Assembly (NCBI GenBank): GCA_019308525.1
Contig: JAFDIC010000009.1
Coordinates: 1-26,582 of the forward strand
Origin: Deltaproteobacteria bacterium
GTDB lineage: Bacteria > Desulfobacterota > DSM-4660 > Desulfatiglandales > HGW-15
Direction of reading: 5' to 3'
Length of the DNA: 26,582 nucleotides
Below are positions 1 to 8,359 of the stretch, piece after piece (position 1 is the stretch's first letter; the number at the start of each line of letters is the position of its first letter). The notes beneath the pieces are model-generated. The model was not told where the DNA came from. It saw nothing but the letters and a program-made list of their open reading frames with translations, and searched no databases. The position numbers and the translations under genes are program-made.

Positions 1-53
1 AGAGCAAATCAAAAACCCCCTTTCATGTCGCAGGCCCGCTTTCTGAAGCGACC

Positions 54-83
54 TTGACAAGCAGATTCTGGCCCTGATAAAAT
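54..83 (+). promoter_or_regulatory. Sigma70-type promoter for the peptide gene
   Basis: TTGACA at 54-59 is a perfect -35 box. TAAAAT at 78-83 matches the -10 consensus at five of six positions, with an 18-bp spacer. Transcription would begin near 90 and run through a leader of about 255 nt into the small peptide gene at 346. It is the best promoter match I found in the window. Confidence 0.55.
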
Positions 84-142
84 GATAAGGTGAAACAGAG
101 GCGTGCTTTGTTGTGGAGTAATCCGCCAAGGGATAGCCCGGT

Positions 143-277
143 GGGATCATCTCAAGGATGAGAGGGAGCGGGATCAACTCCCGCTCCGAAACCTCATCCG
201 TAGATATCCCTTATGCTTCAAAAAACTCCCGTCCGAAGGGCGGAAACAAGGGTGTGAGCACGGCCATCGTACTCACA
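143..277 (+). promoter_or_regulatory. Strongly structured 5' leader RNA
   Basis: Three helices stack on one axis: GGGAT (143-147) with ATCCC (206-210), GGATGAG (156-162) with CTCATCC (193-199), and GGAGCGGGA (165-173) with TCCCGCTCC (179-187) closing a 5-nt loop. A second hairpin pairs CCGTCC (229-234) with GGGCGG (238-243). A third pairs TGTGAG (253-258) with CTCACA (272-277). TCATC (147-151) can instead pair with GATGA (157-161), which would break the middle helix, so two exclusive folds are possible. An SD-like AAAGGAGG lies at 284-291 but has no ATG at a usable distance. I do not recognise a known riboswitch family. A 69-codon open frame across this stretch (103-312) is probably a by-product. 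Confidence 0.45.
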
Positions 278-345
278 GCATTAAAGGAGGGGGGTACTCC
301 ATTTCCCGCTGAACCAGGACACCATTGGTGAAAAGGAGGTTCATT

Positions 346-489
346 ATGGAAAAGGAATCGAAGGCGAAGGCTGAAAAGTTGCAGGTCGTTAAACCAGATG
401 ATCTCAAGAGAATATTTGGTGAGAAGATACTGGGCAAGGTTGATGGCTATGTGAGTGCTTGTAGTTGTACCAGGTGTGGGAAGTGCTGA
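346..489 (+). CDS. Cys-rich RiPP precursor-like peptide (47 aa)
   Basis: This small gene starts at ATG 346 after a strong ribosome binding site (AAAAGGAGG, 331-339). The product has a charged, Lys/Glu-rich leader (residues 1-31), a Gly-containing junction (GKVDGYVS, 30-37) and a C-terminal tail ACSCTRCGKC with cysteines at 39, 41, 44 and 47. Leader plus short Cys-rich core is the usual layout of peptides modified by radical SAM/SPASM enzymes, and such an enzyme lies 155 bp away in convergent orientation. Likely products would be thioether-linked or otherwise Cys-modified, but the chemistry is not shown by the sequence. The last Cys codon is followed by TGA. The frame stays open beyond it for 17 codons to TAG at 541, so selenocysteine insertion is a remote alternative. 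The leader sequence is not one I can assign to a named precursor family. Confidence 0.7.
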   Translation: MEKESKAKAEKLQVVKPDDLKRIFGEKILGKVDGYVSACSCTRCGKC

Positions 490-643
490 CAGGAGATGCT
501 GTTCTCAATTAAGGATGGCCTCCGGTCGGGTTTTATCGAATAGACTGACCAAAGTCGCGCTCGTCATCCAAAATCTTAAGCTTCTATTGGTTTATCTACC
601 GTAATTCTTTTGGCTTATATAAACTGCTCTGTGTGGAAATGCC

Positions 644-2065
644 TCATCCGTTGGAGGGCGTATCCAAAGAGTCATGTGTGTGCCACAGTAGAAGCCTTAG
701 CATAGTGCTTATGTACTGGCAAAAATCGGTGTCCATATCCCATATCGAGCCTTTCATCTTTAGTGCATTATAGCCACATCCTCCTCCGCAGATACCCAGA
801 GCGATACACTTCCTGCACTCCTTCATTGTTAACGGAGACCTTAGACGCCACTCCTGCCAATCTGATATGGAAAAGGGGTGGACCTTCTTTGCCTTCAGAA
901 TGAAGACATCGCGCACAAAGTGCGTCCTTTCCCCCAAGAAGGCGTGGCAGATACCCACCTGCCCATCGGGAGCAACCACGATTTGGGAACCAATCGCGCC
1001 ACAGTCGCACGGATAGACCATCTCCTTATAGAACGGTTCCAGAACCCGTGAGAACCTCTCCTCCACAATGCCATACTCTCTAAGGACCAGATACGATTTA
1101 AATACCTTCTTTGCTATCTGTCTTAGATTCATGACCTTATTCAAAGGATACGTCGGGAGACTCAAACCAATCGACTCGACCCCAAACTCCTTCACCACCC
1201 ATTCAGCAATTCCAGGAAGCGTATCTACATTCTCTGGCGTTATTGCTAGCGAGATACCGAGCTTACTTCCGTAATATTTGCTGAGGATTTTTGCACCTTT
1301 GTAAGCGTTCTGAAACGAACCTTTACCATCGGCATACTTGCGAAACTTGTCGTGCATGTTTTGTGGACCATCAAGGGAAACTGCCACCTCCACGCCATAT
1401 CTGTACAGGAATTTGGCAATGCTATCATCTACCAGCGTTCCATTTGTAAGTAGACTTAGCACCTGGCTCTTTGGCAACAGACCGTCTGACTTCAGCTTGT
1501 CTACATGCAAGACGCAATCCTTCACACGCGGGAAATTCAGCAGTGGTTCTCCGCCGTAAAGGATTATCTGCGAGTTGCCTGTCTCATTTGATCGTATAGC
1601 AGCGAAGTATTCCAGTGCAGACTTGACTATCTTAGAATTCATGGACTTTTTTTCACGTTCGACAGGGTAGTTTTTCTCAACAAAGCAATACGAACAGTCC
1701 AAGTTGCATTGCTCAGTGACAATCAGGTACATCAGACGGATCCCAGCCTTTTCCCAAATAGCTTGTTGACAAAGCGTCAACGCATCATCGTCGTTTTCAT
1801 TCGCTTCCACGAGCATGAACTTCTCATACAACTCAGCCAGGAATCCGTGGTATCCTCGCTTGCTAGCATAATTAATGTCGAGCGGTCTCTCTAAAAAACT
1901 TGATAGTTGCTCAAACTGCGTCTTGCTGATGAAAGCTTTACCGAGAGAAAGAGAGTGATAAAGACATACCTTGTCCTTCCTATTTAATATATGGCAGTAC
2001 TTCGATAGTCTAAATTTCTTTCCCTCTAAAGTCTTCACGTCCAACAGAGTCCTTGCAAGTTTCAC
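644..2065 (-). CDS. Radical SAM/SPASM peptide maturase-like enzyme
   Basis: The 473-aa product has an N-terminal region of about 100 residues resembling the PqqD/RRE-like leader-binding part of RiPP maturases. A radical SAM core follows, with the [4Fe-4S]-binding motif CNLDCSYCF (Cys 120, 124, 127) and GGEPL. The C-terminal SPASM region has CDCGAIGSQIVVAPDG, a further CH, CRKCIALGICGGGC and a last FC, enough cysteines for auxiliary clusters. The start is GTG 2065: AAAGGAGG sits five bases upstream, and GTGA overlaps the stop of the methyltransferase gene, so the two are translationally coupled. An in-frame TTG at 2095 has no comparable ribosome binding site. The likely substrate is the Cys-rich peptide encoded at 346-489. 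The role as a peptide modifier is inferred from the family and neighbourhood; thioether formation is the commonest reaction in such pairs. Confidence 0.85.
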   Translation of the reverse strand: MKLARTLLDVKTLEGKKFRLSKYCHILNRKDKVCLYHSLSLGKAFISKTQFEQLSSFLERPLDINYASKRGYHGFLAELYEKFMLVEANENDDDALTLCQQAIWEKAGIRLMYLIVTEQCNLDCSYCFVEKNYPVEREKKSMNSKIVKSALEYFAAIRSNETGNSQIILYGGEPLLNFPRVKDCVLHVDKLKSDGLLPKSQVLSLLTNGTLVDDSIAKFLYRYGVEVAVSLDGPQNMHDKFRKYADGKGSFQNAYKGAKILSKYYGSKLGISLAITPENVDTLPGIAEWVVKEFGVESIGLSLPTYPLNKVMNLRQIAKKVFKSYLVLREYGIVEERFSRVLEPFYKEMVYPCDCGAIGSQIVVAPDGQVGICHAFLGERTHFVRDVFILKAKKVHPFSISDWQEWRLRSPLTMKECRKCIALGICGGGCGYNALKMKGSIWDMDTDFCQYISTMLRLLLWHTHDSLDTPSNG

Positions 2066-2931
2066 GTTAGCCTCCTTTCTGCAAGGATGAACCAAGATAA
2101 AGCCCCCTCAGAGTACTCCAATTCTCTAAGGCCGTGTCCCCAAAGGGCATTTTCTATTTCATTGGGTCGCCAGATACGTCTGAATATTTTCATGGGGGTT
2201 CTTGCGTACTTCTTCATCCAAACTTCTTCGGAATGATAGACCTTACCGCTGGCCTGTCCATCTGGCCCTACCAGGTTATCTGCAAGAATGAGGTGGCCGC
2301 TTGGCTTCAAGGCACGAGCAATTAATCGCAGAAGTTCATCGCGCTCTGCAACCGTCGGAAGAAATTGAATCACCCACGTGCATAAGACAATATCAAATAC
2401 GCCTTCGGCGAATTTCTGGTCTAGGATATCTCCCTCGATCAACGAGAGACGTTTTAAGTTCGAACCTCTCTGGGCCCTCAATAATGCTTGAGAGCTAGCA
2501 TCGACCCCGATGAACCTTAGAGATGGGATTCTCTCTAAAAACCAGTAAGAGAAGGTACAATGCCCACATCCAAGGTCAGCCCCTAATCCGTGTCGTGGAA
2601 ACATGTCGATGTGCCTGTCAATGAAATCAAAGAACGCATCAAAATCATTCTTGTTATCTGAAGGAGCTTCGGGACCAAAAAAGGCATCTACAACAATGTC
2701 ACAGATCGCGTCATGGAATTGTATGGCAGAAGTCAGATATACGCCATACAAAGGACTCCGAGTCCGCGCTTCCTGTATTGTCAGTTTGGGGATACCACTA
2801 GAAATGTCGAATGCTCGCCCACACTTAAGGCAGGTTAGGAATCCGTCCTTATGAAAGAATGTGCCTGAACAGTGTGGGCAACGCACTACTGCCAAGATAT
2901 CCTTAAATGAGCCACGAGTTACATGCTTCAT
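2062..2931 (-). CDS. Zinc-ribbon class I SAM-dependent methyltransferase
   Basis: The 289-aa product starts with a Trm112/RrmA-like zinc ribbon (CPHC at 18-21, CLKC at 34-37), followed by PKL as in many such fusions. The Rossmann methyltransferase domain shows motif I ADLGCGH (118-124), the acidic end of strand two in IGVDAS (141-146) and a motif IV-like VLCTWVIQF. The start ATG 2931 has GGAAGG upstream. The gene overlaps the SPASM enzyme gene by four bases, so the two are probably made together. It could methylate the modified peptide, its terminal carboxylate or a side chain, but general metabolite methyltransferases share the same architecture. The substrate is not readable from sequence. 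Confidence 0.8.
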   Translation of the reverse strand: MKHVTRGSFKDILAVVRCPHCSGTFFHKDGFLTCLKCGRAFDISSGIPKLTIQEARTRSPLYGVYLTSAIQFHDAICDIVVDAFFGPEAPSDNKNDFDAFFDFIDRHIDMFPRHGLGADLGCGHCTFSYWFLERIPSLRFIGVDASSQALLRAQRGSNLKRLSLIEGDILDQKFAEGVFDIVLCTWVIQFLPTVAERDELLRLIARALKPSGHLILADNLVGPDGQASGKVYHSEEVWMKKYARTPMKIFRRIWRPNEIENALWGHGLRELEYSEGALSWFILAERRLT

Positions 2932-3064
2932 TTAGCTCGCCTTCCAGTCTGAGCTCTTATTCGTTTACCGAACCTTTTACCAGCTTTATCAACAAGCAGT
3001 ACAGATATCCTAAAACAGCTATGTTGAAATGAGAAGTAATAGGCAACCCCTTATAGAAGGCTTG

Positions 3065-3256
3065 TTACGAATCATCCTCACCGTCTTTTACATATTCCTT
3101 CAGCCTGACCTTTTCGGCCCTTCTGTCGCTTTTCTTTTTCTTGGGCAGATGAGCGCCGGCCTTCTTGTTGAAGGCTTTCTGGATGATGTCCCTGGCTACT
3201 CTATTTATGTCTTTCCTTTTCATTGGCCATGTCCAGATGCGAATGACATCCGATTA
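3065..3256 (-). pseudogene. In-frame continuation after a stop (52-residue basic segment)
   Basis: Directly behind the TAA that ends the unknown gene at 3254, the same frame stays open: SDVIRIWTWP and then a 52-residue segment starting MKRKDINRVARDIIQ, ending at TAA 3065-3067. The only ATG (3223) has no Shine-Dalgarno sequence. The join VVVHRIPVSK*SDVIRIWTWP reads like an uninterrupted beta strand and linker. I therefore read 3065-3847 as one gene of about 260 codons broken by a single nonsense codon, or as a sequencing error. A separate small, Lys-rich protein (3065-3223) is the alternative. Confidence 0.45.
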
Positions 3257-3847
3257 CTTGGAAACTGGTATACGATGGACAACGACATTTGAAAATCCCA
3301 TCTTTTTCAAAGCCCGCTGTGTTTTTTTGTTTCTTACCCATATTCTATTTGCCGCACGAGGGTCCATGCCCGGAGCGACAAGTGTAACGCCAAGATATGG
3401 GTCTTCCTTGGCTAGGCGCAGCCATTTCTTCCGGGACCATCGCGGTTTGAATAACCAACGGCGCTGGACAATTCCAAGCTTAATTTCCCTGTCACCCGCT
3501 AATATAAGGTACTGGAAGAAGATGTTATGGTCCATAAAAACCCCATCAACATGATTGAAAGAGAACATGACGAGATTAGGTGACTTCCCTGCCTTGACTA
3601 AAATCGGGCCGACCTTGGGATCATGACCAATTTTGCGCTTCCAATTGAAGTCGTACCCCGTTTTGATGTATGTATCGTAATCATCTCCCACCGAGAAAAA
3701 TAGGGGCCAAAACCCGATCTCTTTCGCGATCCATTTGGTTGAATTTATCCATTCAGGATCAGATTTTGAAGGGTCGGCTTTAAACGCGGCATAAGAGATG
3801 TCTTCAAAATTCATGCAATGGTGATAGAGTAGCTTATCCCTTTTCAT
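3254..3847 (-). CDS. Hypothetical protein, probably C-terminally truncated
   Basis: The 197-aa product has no motif I can assign. It is rich in aromatic and basic residues, with segments such as IGFWPLFFSVGDDYDTY and RRWLFKPRWSRKKWL. It contains HVDGVFMDHN (two His and two Asp close together), which could be a metal site but matches no family I know. No membrane segment or signal peptide is evident. ATG 3847 follows a GGAGAGAG stretch and lies 21 bases after the stop of the sigma-like gene, so it is the last member of the signalling cassette. The frame continues past its stop, which suggests the natural protein is about 60 residues longer. Confidence 0.7.
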   Translation of the reverse strand: MKRDKLLYHHCMNFEDISYAAFKADPSKSDPEWINSTKWIAKEIGFWPLFFSVGDDYDTYIKTGYDFNWKRKIGHDPKVGPILVKAGKSPNLVMFSFNHVDGVFMDHNIFFQYLILAGDREIKLGIVQRRWLFKPRWSRKKWLRLAKEDPYLGVTLVAPGMDPRAANRIWVRNKKTQRALKKMGFSNVVVHRIPVSK

Positions 3848-3868
3848 TATCCCACTCTCTCCAGGAGC

Positions 3869-4489
3869 TTATGACTTGCACACGTCAAGAATCCGATGCC
3901 TCAAAGATAGAACAGAATATCTAGAAATCTCATCGGAGCTGGCATCATCCAGGTCGGGAAAGAAGACATCCTTGATGAACAATTCCTTGTTGGTTCCGGT
4001 AAGCCCGGCGGCTATTTCATTGTCGAAAAAATTTACAAAGAAAAATCTATTGACAAGCAGCCTGGCTTCAGTTTGAATCACCTTTGATTCAATCTCGTCA
4101 AAATCCGCATCCTCGTCCGCAAGTTCCAGAGTGGATACAAGATCAATGTTCTGGGCCGCCAGCTTCTCGCCTATTTCGCGTTTATCTTCATCATGCCCAT
4201 TCAAGAAGATTTCCGGATGTCCTTTCTCATAATTATATTTATCCTTCCATTTAGTCAGCACAGACCTTAGGGGTGAAATCCACGCATAGGCTTCAAAAGG
4301 CACGCCGAGGTCTGGATCAAATGTTTCCTTGGCTCTCACCAATGCGAGTAAGAGGTCCTGCTTGAAGTCATCGTCTTGCTGCTTCTTATATTTGATCCAT
4401 TGCCAAAGCCAGCGCCACTCATGTGTCGAGTTCATCCAGCCGATATATCTGTCCGCCAGATTTAAATAGGCATCGTCCGTTGAAGGCAT
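3869..4489 (-). CDS. Sigma70-family-like regulator
   Basis: The 206-aa product has a sigma region 2-like stretch at residues 40-85: DFKQDLLLALVRAKETFDP followed by GVPFEAYAW, close to the usual pattern of D-x2-Q-x3-L-x3-A...FDP...G-x-F-x-x-YA. The C-terminal part (about 165-206) has LTGTNKELFIKDVFF and DEISRYSVLSLRHRIL, a weak match to the region 4 helix-turn-helix. The middle is acidic. The start is ATG 4489: it follows the stop of the upstream gene by one base (TAAAATG), with AGGAG inside that gene. An earlier in-frame ATG at 4549 lies within the upstream gene and has no ribosome binding site. With its kinase and receiver-like neighbours it probably controls a small regulon, either as an alternative sigma factor or as a sigma decoy. 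Confidence 0.65.
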   Translation of the reverse strand: MPSTDDAYLNLADRYIGWMNSTHEWRWLWQWIKYKKQQDDDFKQDLLLALVRAKETFDPDLGVPFEAYAWISPLRSVLTKWKDKYNYEKGHPEIFLNGHDEDKREIGEKLAAQNIDLVSTLELADEDADFDEIESKVIQTEARLLVNRFFFVNFFDNEIAAGLTGTNKELFIKDVFFPDLDDASSDEISRYSVLSLRHRILDVCKS

Positions 4490-4490
4490 T

Positions 4491-6209
4491 TTACGCTCCT
4501 TCCGATTGAAATTTTGCTCCAACAAGGACATTCCTGGATTTCTCGTCATTTTCCCAGTCGTTGGGCTCGAAGCCTATGGACAAGGCGTACCACTTAAGTA
4601 TTTGGCGCTCCGTTGGAAGTAATCCGTGATCGGATTGGGGAGAGCTGCTGACCCAGTCCTTGCCGGCAAGAACATCGGGAACGCTTACGCCCAGGTCCCC
4701 CCAATCGCTTTTTTTCTGGGACTTGCCGGTTCCAAGGCGTTTCAGGTAGTTGGTCCAGGTGCCCAGGGCGTTTTTATCCTCGTTATGCCACGGGAGGGGG
4801 AGACGGTTCTTGGCAAGAGGGAAGATTAAAAGATAAACATCATGCTCCTTGATAGCAACGAGTCTCATGACTTCCTGGTTGGATTTTCCTCTGAATATGG
4901 ATGCCCGGCTATTGTCCACGGCTTTTTGCCTCATGGCGAGGAGCTTGATCATGGAAAAGGTGATGGCCCATCTTTTTATTTTATCGCTGCAGTCGAAATA
5001 TCGAATATCAACGTATCCTTTGCTGCACTCGGGTCTGCCGGAATAGATATCTTCCTCTTTTACTCCATACAGATCGCAGAGTTTCTTCAGCGCGGCCTTA
5101 TCCTCGCTTTCAAGTTCTTCGCCTTCCTTTTTTGTCTTCTGAGCCTTGGCGATCAACCGGGAAAGCTCGAAGTGCTCAAGGAGCTTGTCACTTGACCAGG
5201 CGTTCCACAGTTCATCGCTAACTGCAAGCGCATCTATGATCTCCTTTATTGATTCCTGATAAGGAGCAGGCTTGGCCTCTCCCTTGCCCCAATGGCCCAA
5301 GGCCGATTCCAGGATCTCCCTTGCCCATTGACCGGCTTCTGCGCTACGATCCGGTTCCGCAATATCAATGAATAGACCATCAATGGGAAAGCAGCGGCGG
5401 CCGTATCTTGATGTAATGGTCAGCGTGCGTTGTTCCTGATCAGAAGCCAATTTGAGCAGGTCATCCAGAGATATCTGAATAACATTCGAGGCGGCAAGCT
5501 GCCAGATCCTTTTGCGGAGGGAGCTTACCGCTTCAAACAACATTGAATTCCAATCCGGGGCGGGGCGGCCTTTGGTCATGAAGGTGCCATATGATTCGTG
5601 CTCGAGCATCCATTCGAAAAACGCCGCTTCCGTCCCCCTGGTCTTTTCTTTGCCCTTGCGGGTAATGGCGAGAGGGGCGCACGGATGATCAGATAAGGCA
5701 GTGAATATAAGGCCGCCGGAGAAGCAGCCTTGGTTGTCAGCATCGTGGGCTGCTCCGGTGTCGGGCACATCAGGAAGATCAGATAGCGATAGGTTCAGGG
5801 ATTCGGCTAATTCGCGCATAGCTATAATCGGGCTGAAGTGGGGAACTATATCCTGGTGCAAGCGTTCTTCCACCCGGGTTGTTATTTTGGTCATTGCGTA
5901 ATCAAAGCAGACTATTTCAGGAATCCAGCCGAGTTTTCCGAGATCAAGTGGAGAATGGGCGCGGATGGCAAGAGCCAGATCCCGGAACTCCCTGGCCTCT
6001 ACTGAAGAGGCGATCCAGCGAAGCTCGAACAAATCCTTCAGATTACTCCTGGAATCAGGGCCTTCTCTTTGGTCCTGTATCACCGGGCAGTGTTGCTTTT
6101 CATATAAACGGCCAGTTTGGGGATCGACATAATCTCCAACCTGAAGAAAAGTAGGATTGTCATCTATCAACAGGACTTTTATTTTATCGAATTCATCCTG
6201 TTGTTTCAT
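4491..6209 (-). CDS. Receiver-like signalling protein with large unknown C-terminal part
   Basis: The 572-aa product begins KIKVLLIDDN (paired Asp at 16-17), the signature of a response-regulator receiver strand one. IPEIVCFDYAM follows, with a possible phospho-acceptor Asp near residue 103. The distance between them is about 85 residues, against roughly 40 in a normal receiver, so there is an insertion or a strongly altered fold. The remaining 450 residues include a charged helical stretch (AKAQKTKKEGEELESEDK) and no DNA-binding motif I can see. ATG 6209 is chosen because GGAGG lies eight bases upstream; the in-frame GTG at 6224 overlaps the kinase gene's stop and lacks a site. It is probably the partner of the kinase upstream, passing the signal to the sigma-like protein encoded next. 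Confidence 0.6.
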   Translation of the reverse strand: MKQQDEFDKIKVLLIDDNPTFLQVGDYVDPQTGRLYEKQHCPVIQDQREGPDSRSNLKDLFELRWIASSVEAREFRDLALAIRAHSPLDLGKLGWIPEIVCFDYAMTKITTRVEERLHQDIVPHFSPIIAMRELAESLNLSLSDLPDVPDTGAAHDADNQGCFSGGLIFTALSDHPCAPLAITRKGKEKTRGTEAAFFEWMLEHESYGTFMTKGRPAPDWNSMLFEAVSSLRKRIWQLAASNVIQISLDDLLKLASDQEQRTLTITSRYGRRCFPIDGLFIDIAEPDRSAEAGQWAREILESALGHWGKGEAKPAPYQESIKEIIDALAVSDELWNAWSSDKLLEHFELSRLIAKAQKTKKEGEELESEDKAALKKLCDLYGVKEEDIYSGRPECSKGYVDIRYFDCSDKIKRWAITFSMIKLLAMRQKAVDNSRASIFRGKSNQEVMRLVAIKEHDVYLLIFPLAKNRLPLPWHNEDKNALGTWTNYLKRLGTGKSQKKSDWGDLGVSVPDVLAGKDWVSSSPQSDHGLLPTERQILKWYALSIGFEPNDWENDEKSRNVLVGAKFQSEGA

Positions 6210-6223
6210 CAGAGTGTCCTCCA

Positions 6224-8302
6224 CTAAAGTGAATTACCGGATTCATCTAGAAATCCCTTTAAGCATAGCCCTATACTGAAGATGTCATGGGAGCCCTCTT
6301 CCTTTCTGACATGGGCAAACATGGCTCCTGATTTGGTTACCTGGAGACACATCGCCAGGAAATATAGCCCTCCCACGGCCCCGCTCGATGATATATCCCA
6401 CTTGGCCCAGTGATTTTCAATGATCCTGAGTTTGGCGACGTCCACGGTGCGGTACGATACATTTTGAAAGATCAGGCAGGGCTTGTCCTCTGTCTGCAGA
6501 TCGGATTGATCGGGGATAACCTCTACCAGGCACCTAAGTATTATCCTTCCATCAGAGTCATCGGGCCTGCCGCTTCGGGCTGCATTGGTAAATATTTCGG
6601 TTAAAATTTCCCGATAAAAAAGATCGGCGGGCCTTAACTTATCCTCAATCCATAGACGTATCTTTTCGCTTTTTATTTTCTCCAGGTCTTTTTCGGGAAT
6701 ATATACCTCATGCCGTTCACTTTTCCCGACAGCATGTAGAGCCTCCCCAATAATGCTCTTTATCGAAAGCTCATCAGAAGAATGCCATTCCGCCTTTTCT
6801 TTAAATACCGACGATCCAAGACCCTCGGCAATAGCTCGAGAACTCATATCAAGCAGATGCCCCAAATCTTCCACTACCCGCAAACGATGAAGTCCTTCCT
6901 TTACCCAGGGAAGCACAGAGTCCTTTTCAAGGTTTTGCTCAAAAAGGTAATTGATAGTTCCCAGCGCCTCGCGTATCGGTCCGATTCTATCCTTTAGGGG
7001 ATGGCCGATCTTGTAGACCCCGGAAGCCAGGTCCTTCATGTGCTTCTCCTGTTGCTCTCCTAATGCGGACATGAGCCTCCGCGACATCCTAATGATCTCA
7101 TCGGCGCTGATCGTCCCCCATTTTTCCTTGCTCTGCGCTTCCAGCAGGAATTGAGACAGATAGGTCGGACTGATGTCATCGCAAAAGTCAATGGTCCAAT
7201 GGCCATCTCCAATGCGGAGGGATGATAAAGGCTTTTTATCGCCGACTTGAACGGGCCTCAGAAACGGACGCCTGATGGGGTATACGCAGGCCAGGTGGGC
7301 CCAGGAGGCCTGTGTTTCAAGGAGCATTCTCTTGTAGTCCGGATAGTTCCTTTGGGTGGCTTCTATGAATAGCTGCTCCAGCTCCGAAACTATCGCGCTT
7401 ATTCCCAGCAGCCTCAGACTATCGTTTAACCTGGTCACCACGTCCCGGTAGATGCTGTAGCCAAGCCACCTGGAATCCGAATGATTAGCAAGCTCGACGC
7501 CGAGCACAAGCCAAGGCACGCCACCGAAATGGCAGGGCACGTATAGCATCAGGCGTTCGTTTTCAATCAAGGTCTTGACTATAAAGCCTTTATTGAAAGC
7601 AGCGTTAATCGAGTCAGCGCTTTTCTCCGATGTCTCCAGGAAGCTTAATCGCGACCAGATTTTTCTGGCGAGCCAATCCGAGCCTTCGCAGAAGTTGCAG
7701 TGGCGGACGAGCATGATGTCGAGTAGCTTTACTTCTGATTCTGAAAGCCCTTCGCTGATGGTTAAAATTGCCCTGTCCAGAATAACTTCAATAAGCTGCT
7801 GGTCAATTCTCTTGGGAAAGGCCGGGTCGCTCCAACAAGTAAGGCATTCATTTTCCGGTCTGTTTGCGGGCAGGGTTTGATGGGCCATTGCCAAAGGAAG
7901 CCCTTCTTGCAACGCCTCTGCGATATTTGATAATAGCGAGGGCTTAGCCTTGATCAATGCCTTGCTTATGGATTGAAAAGCCCTTTTGCAAGAATCGGCT
8001 GCCTCCTCTGACCGCGCTGTAAAGCCAATGTTAATGGTGTCCTCAATACTGCTCCACTCCCAATAAGGTGGCTCCAAACCGGAATCGGTCTTTCGGCTTT
8101 CAATAAAGATATCCTTGTCTTTAATCAACTGAACCGAAACAGTGGTCGATGGCGGCATGGCAATGATGAGATAATCAATGAAGGTGAACAGAAATGGAAC
8201 CGCGGCGGCCCCACCGCCTGAGCGCGCATATCTCTCATACGCGGCGTGAATGCCGTCCGCGATCAAGGCTTCTACGGATATGGGGATACCTTCTTTCGCC
8301 AA
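6224..8302 (-). CDS. Divergent sensor histidine kinase-like protein
   Basis: The 692-aa product has a long N-terminal region of about 410 residues without a clear known sensor fold and without obvious transmembrane helices. It includes a Cys cluster (CLTC 153-156, HCNFC 201-205) that might bind metal. A DHp-like helix follows with GHPLKDRIGPIREAL (candidate phospho-acceptor His434). The C-terminal HATPase-like part shows an N-box, EILTEIFTNAARSG (Asn573), and a G-box-like SSSGAVGGLYFLAM (638-650). The D-box GxG is degenerate, so activity is uncertain. The assigned start is TTG 8302, with no good ribosome binding site; the true N-terminus is the weakest point. The gene sits between the ABC transporter and the receiver-like gene, so it may sense the state of the transporter or its ligand. 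Confidence 0.65.
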   Translation of the reverse strand: MAKEGIPISVEALIADGIHAAYERYARSGGGAAAVPFLFTFIDYLIIAMPPSTTVSVQLIKDKDIFIESRKTDSGLEPPYWEWSSIEDTINIGFTARSEEAADSCKRAFQSISKALIKAKPSLLSNIAEALQEGLPLAMAHQTLPANRPENECLTCWSDPAFPKRIDQQLIEVILDRAILTISEGLSESEVKLLDIMLVRHCNFCEGSDWLARKIWSRLSFLETSEKSADSINAAFNKGFIVKTLIENERLMLYVPCHFGGVPWLVLGVELANHSDSRWLGYSIYRDVVTRLNDSLRLLGISAIVSELEQLFIEATQRNYPDYKRMLLETQASWAHLACVYPIRRPFLRPVQVGDKKPLSSLRIGDGHWTIDFCDDISPTYLSQFLLEAQSKEKWGTISADEIIRMSRRLMSALGEQQEKHMKDLASGVYKIGHPLKDRIGPIREALGTINYLFEQNLEKDSVLPWVKEGLHRLRVVEDLGHLLDMSSRAIAEGLGSSVFKEKAEWHSSDELSIKSIIGEALHAVGKSERHEVYIPEKDLEKIKSEKIRLWIEDKLRPADLFYREILTEIFTNAARSGRPDDSDGRIILRCLVEVIPDQSDLQTEDKPCLIFQNVSYRTVDVAKLRIIENHWAKWDISSSGAVGGLYFLAMCLQVTKSGAMFAHVRKEEGSHDIFSIGLCLKGFLDESGNSL

Positions 8303-8359
8303 TTTGGAAGTTCTTTCTGCCAGCTATCTGGCCAAGCGCCTGGACGATTATAAGCCACT

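Noticed and set aside
156..199. T-arm-like segment (GCGGGATCAACTCCCGC) suggesting a tRNA
   Set aside because: No matching acceptor, D or anticodon arm and no CCA end could be placed around it.
103..312. 69-codon frame with CC near the start, upstream of the Cys-rich peptide
   Set aside because: It has no ribosome binding site, runs through strong RNA helices and encodes a low-plausibility Arg-rich sequence; it is better explained as leader RNA.
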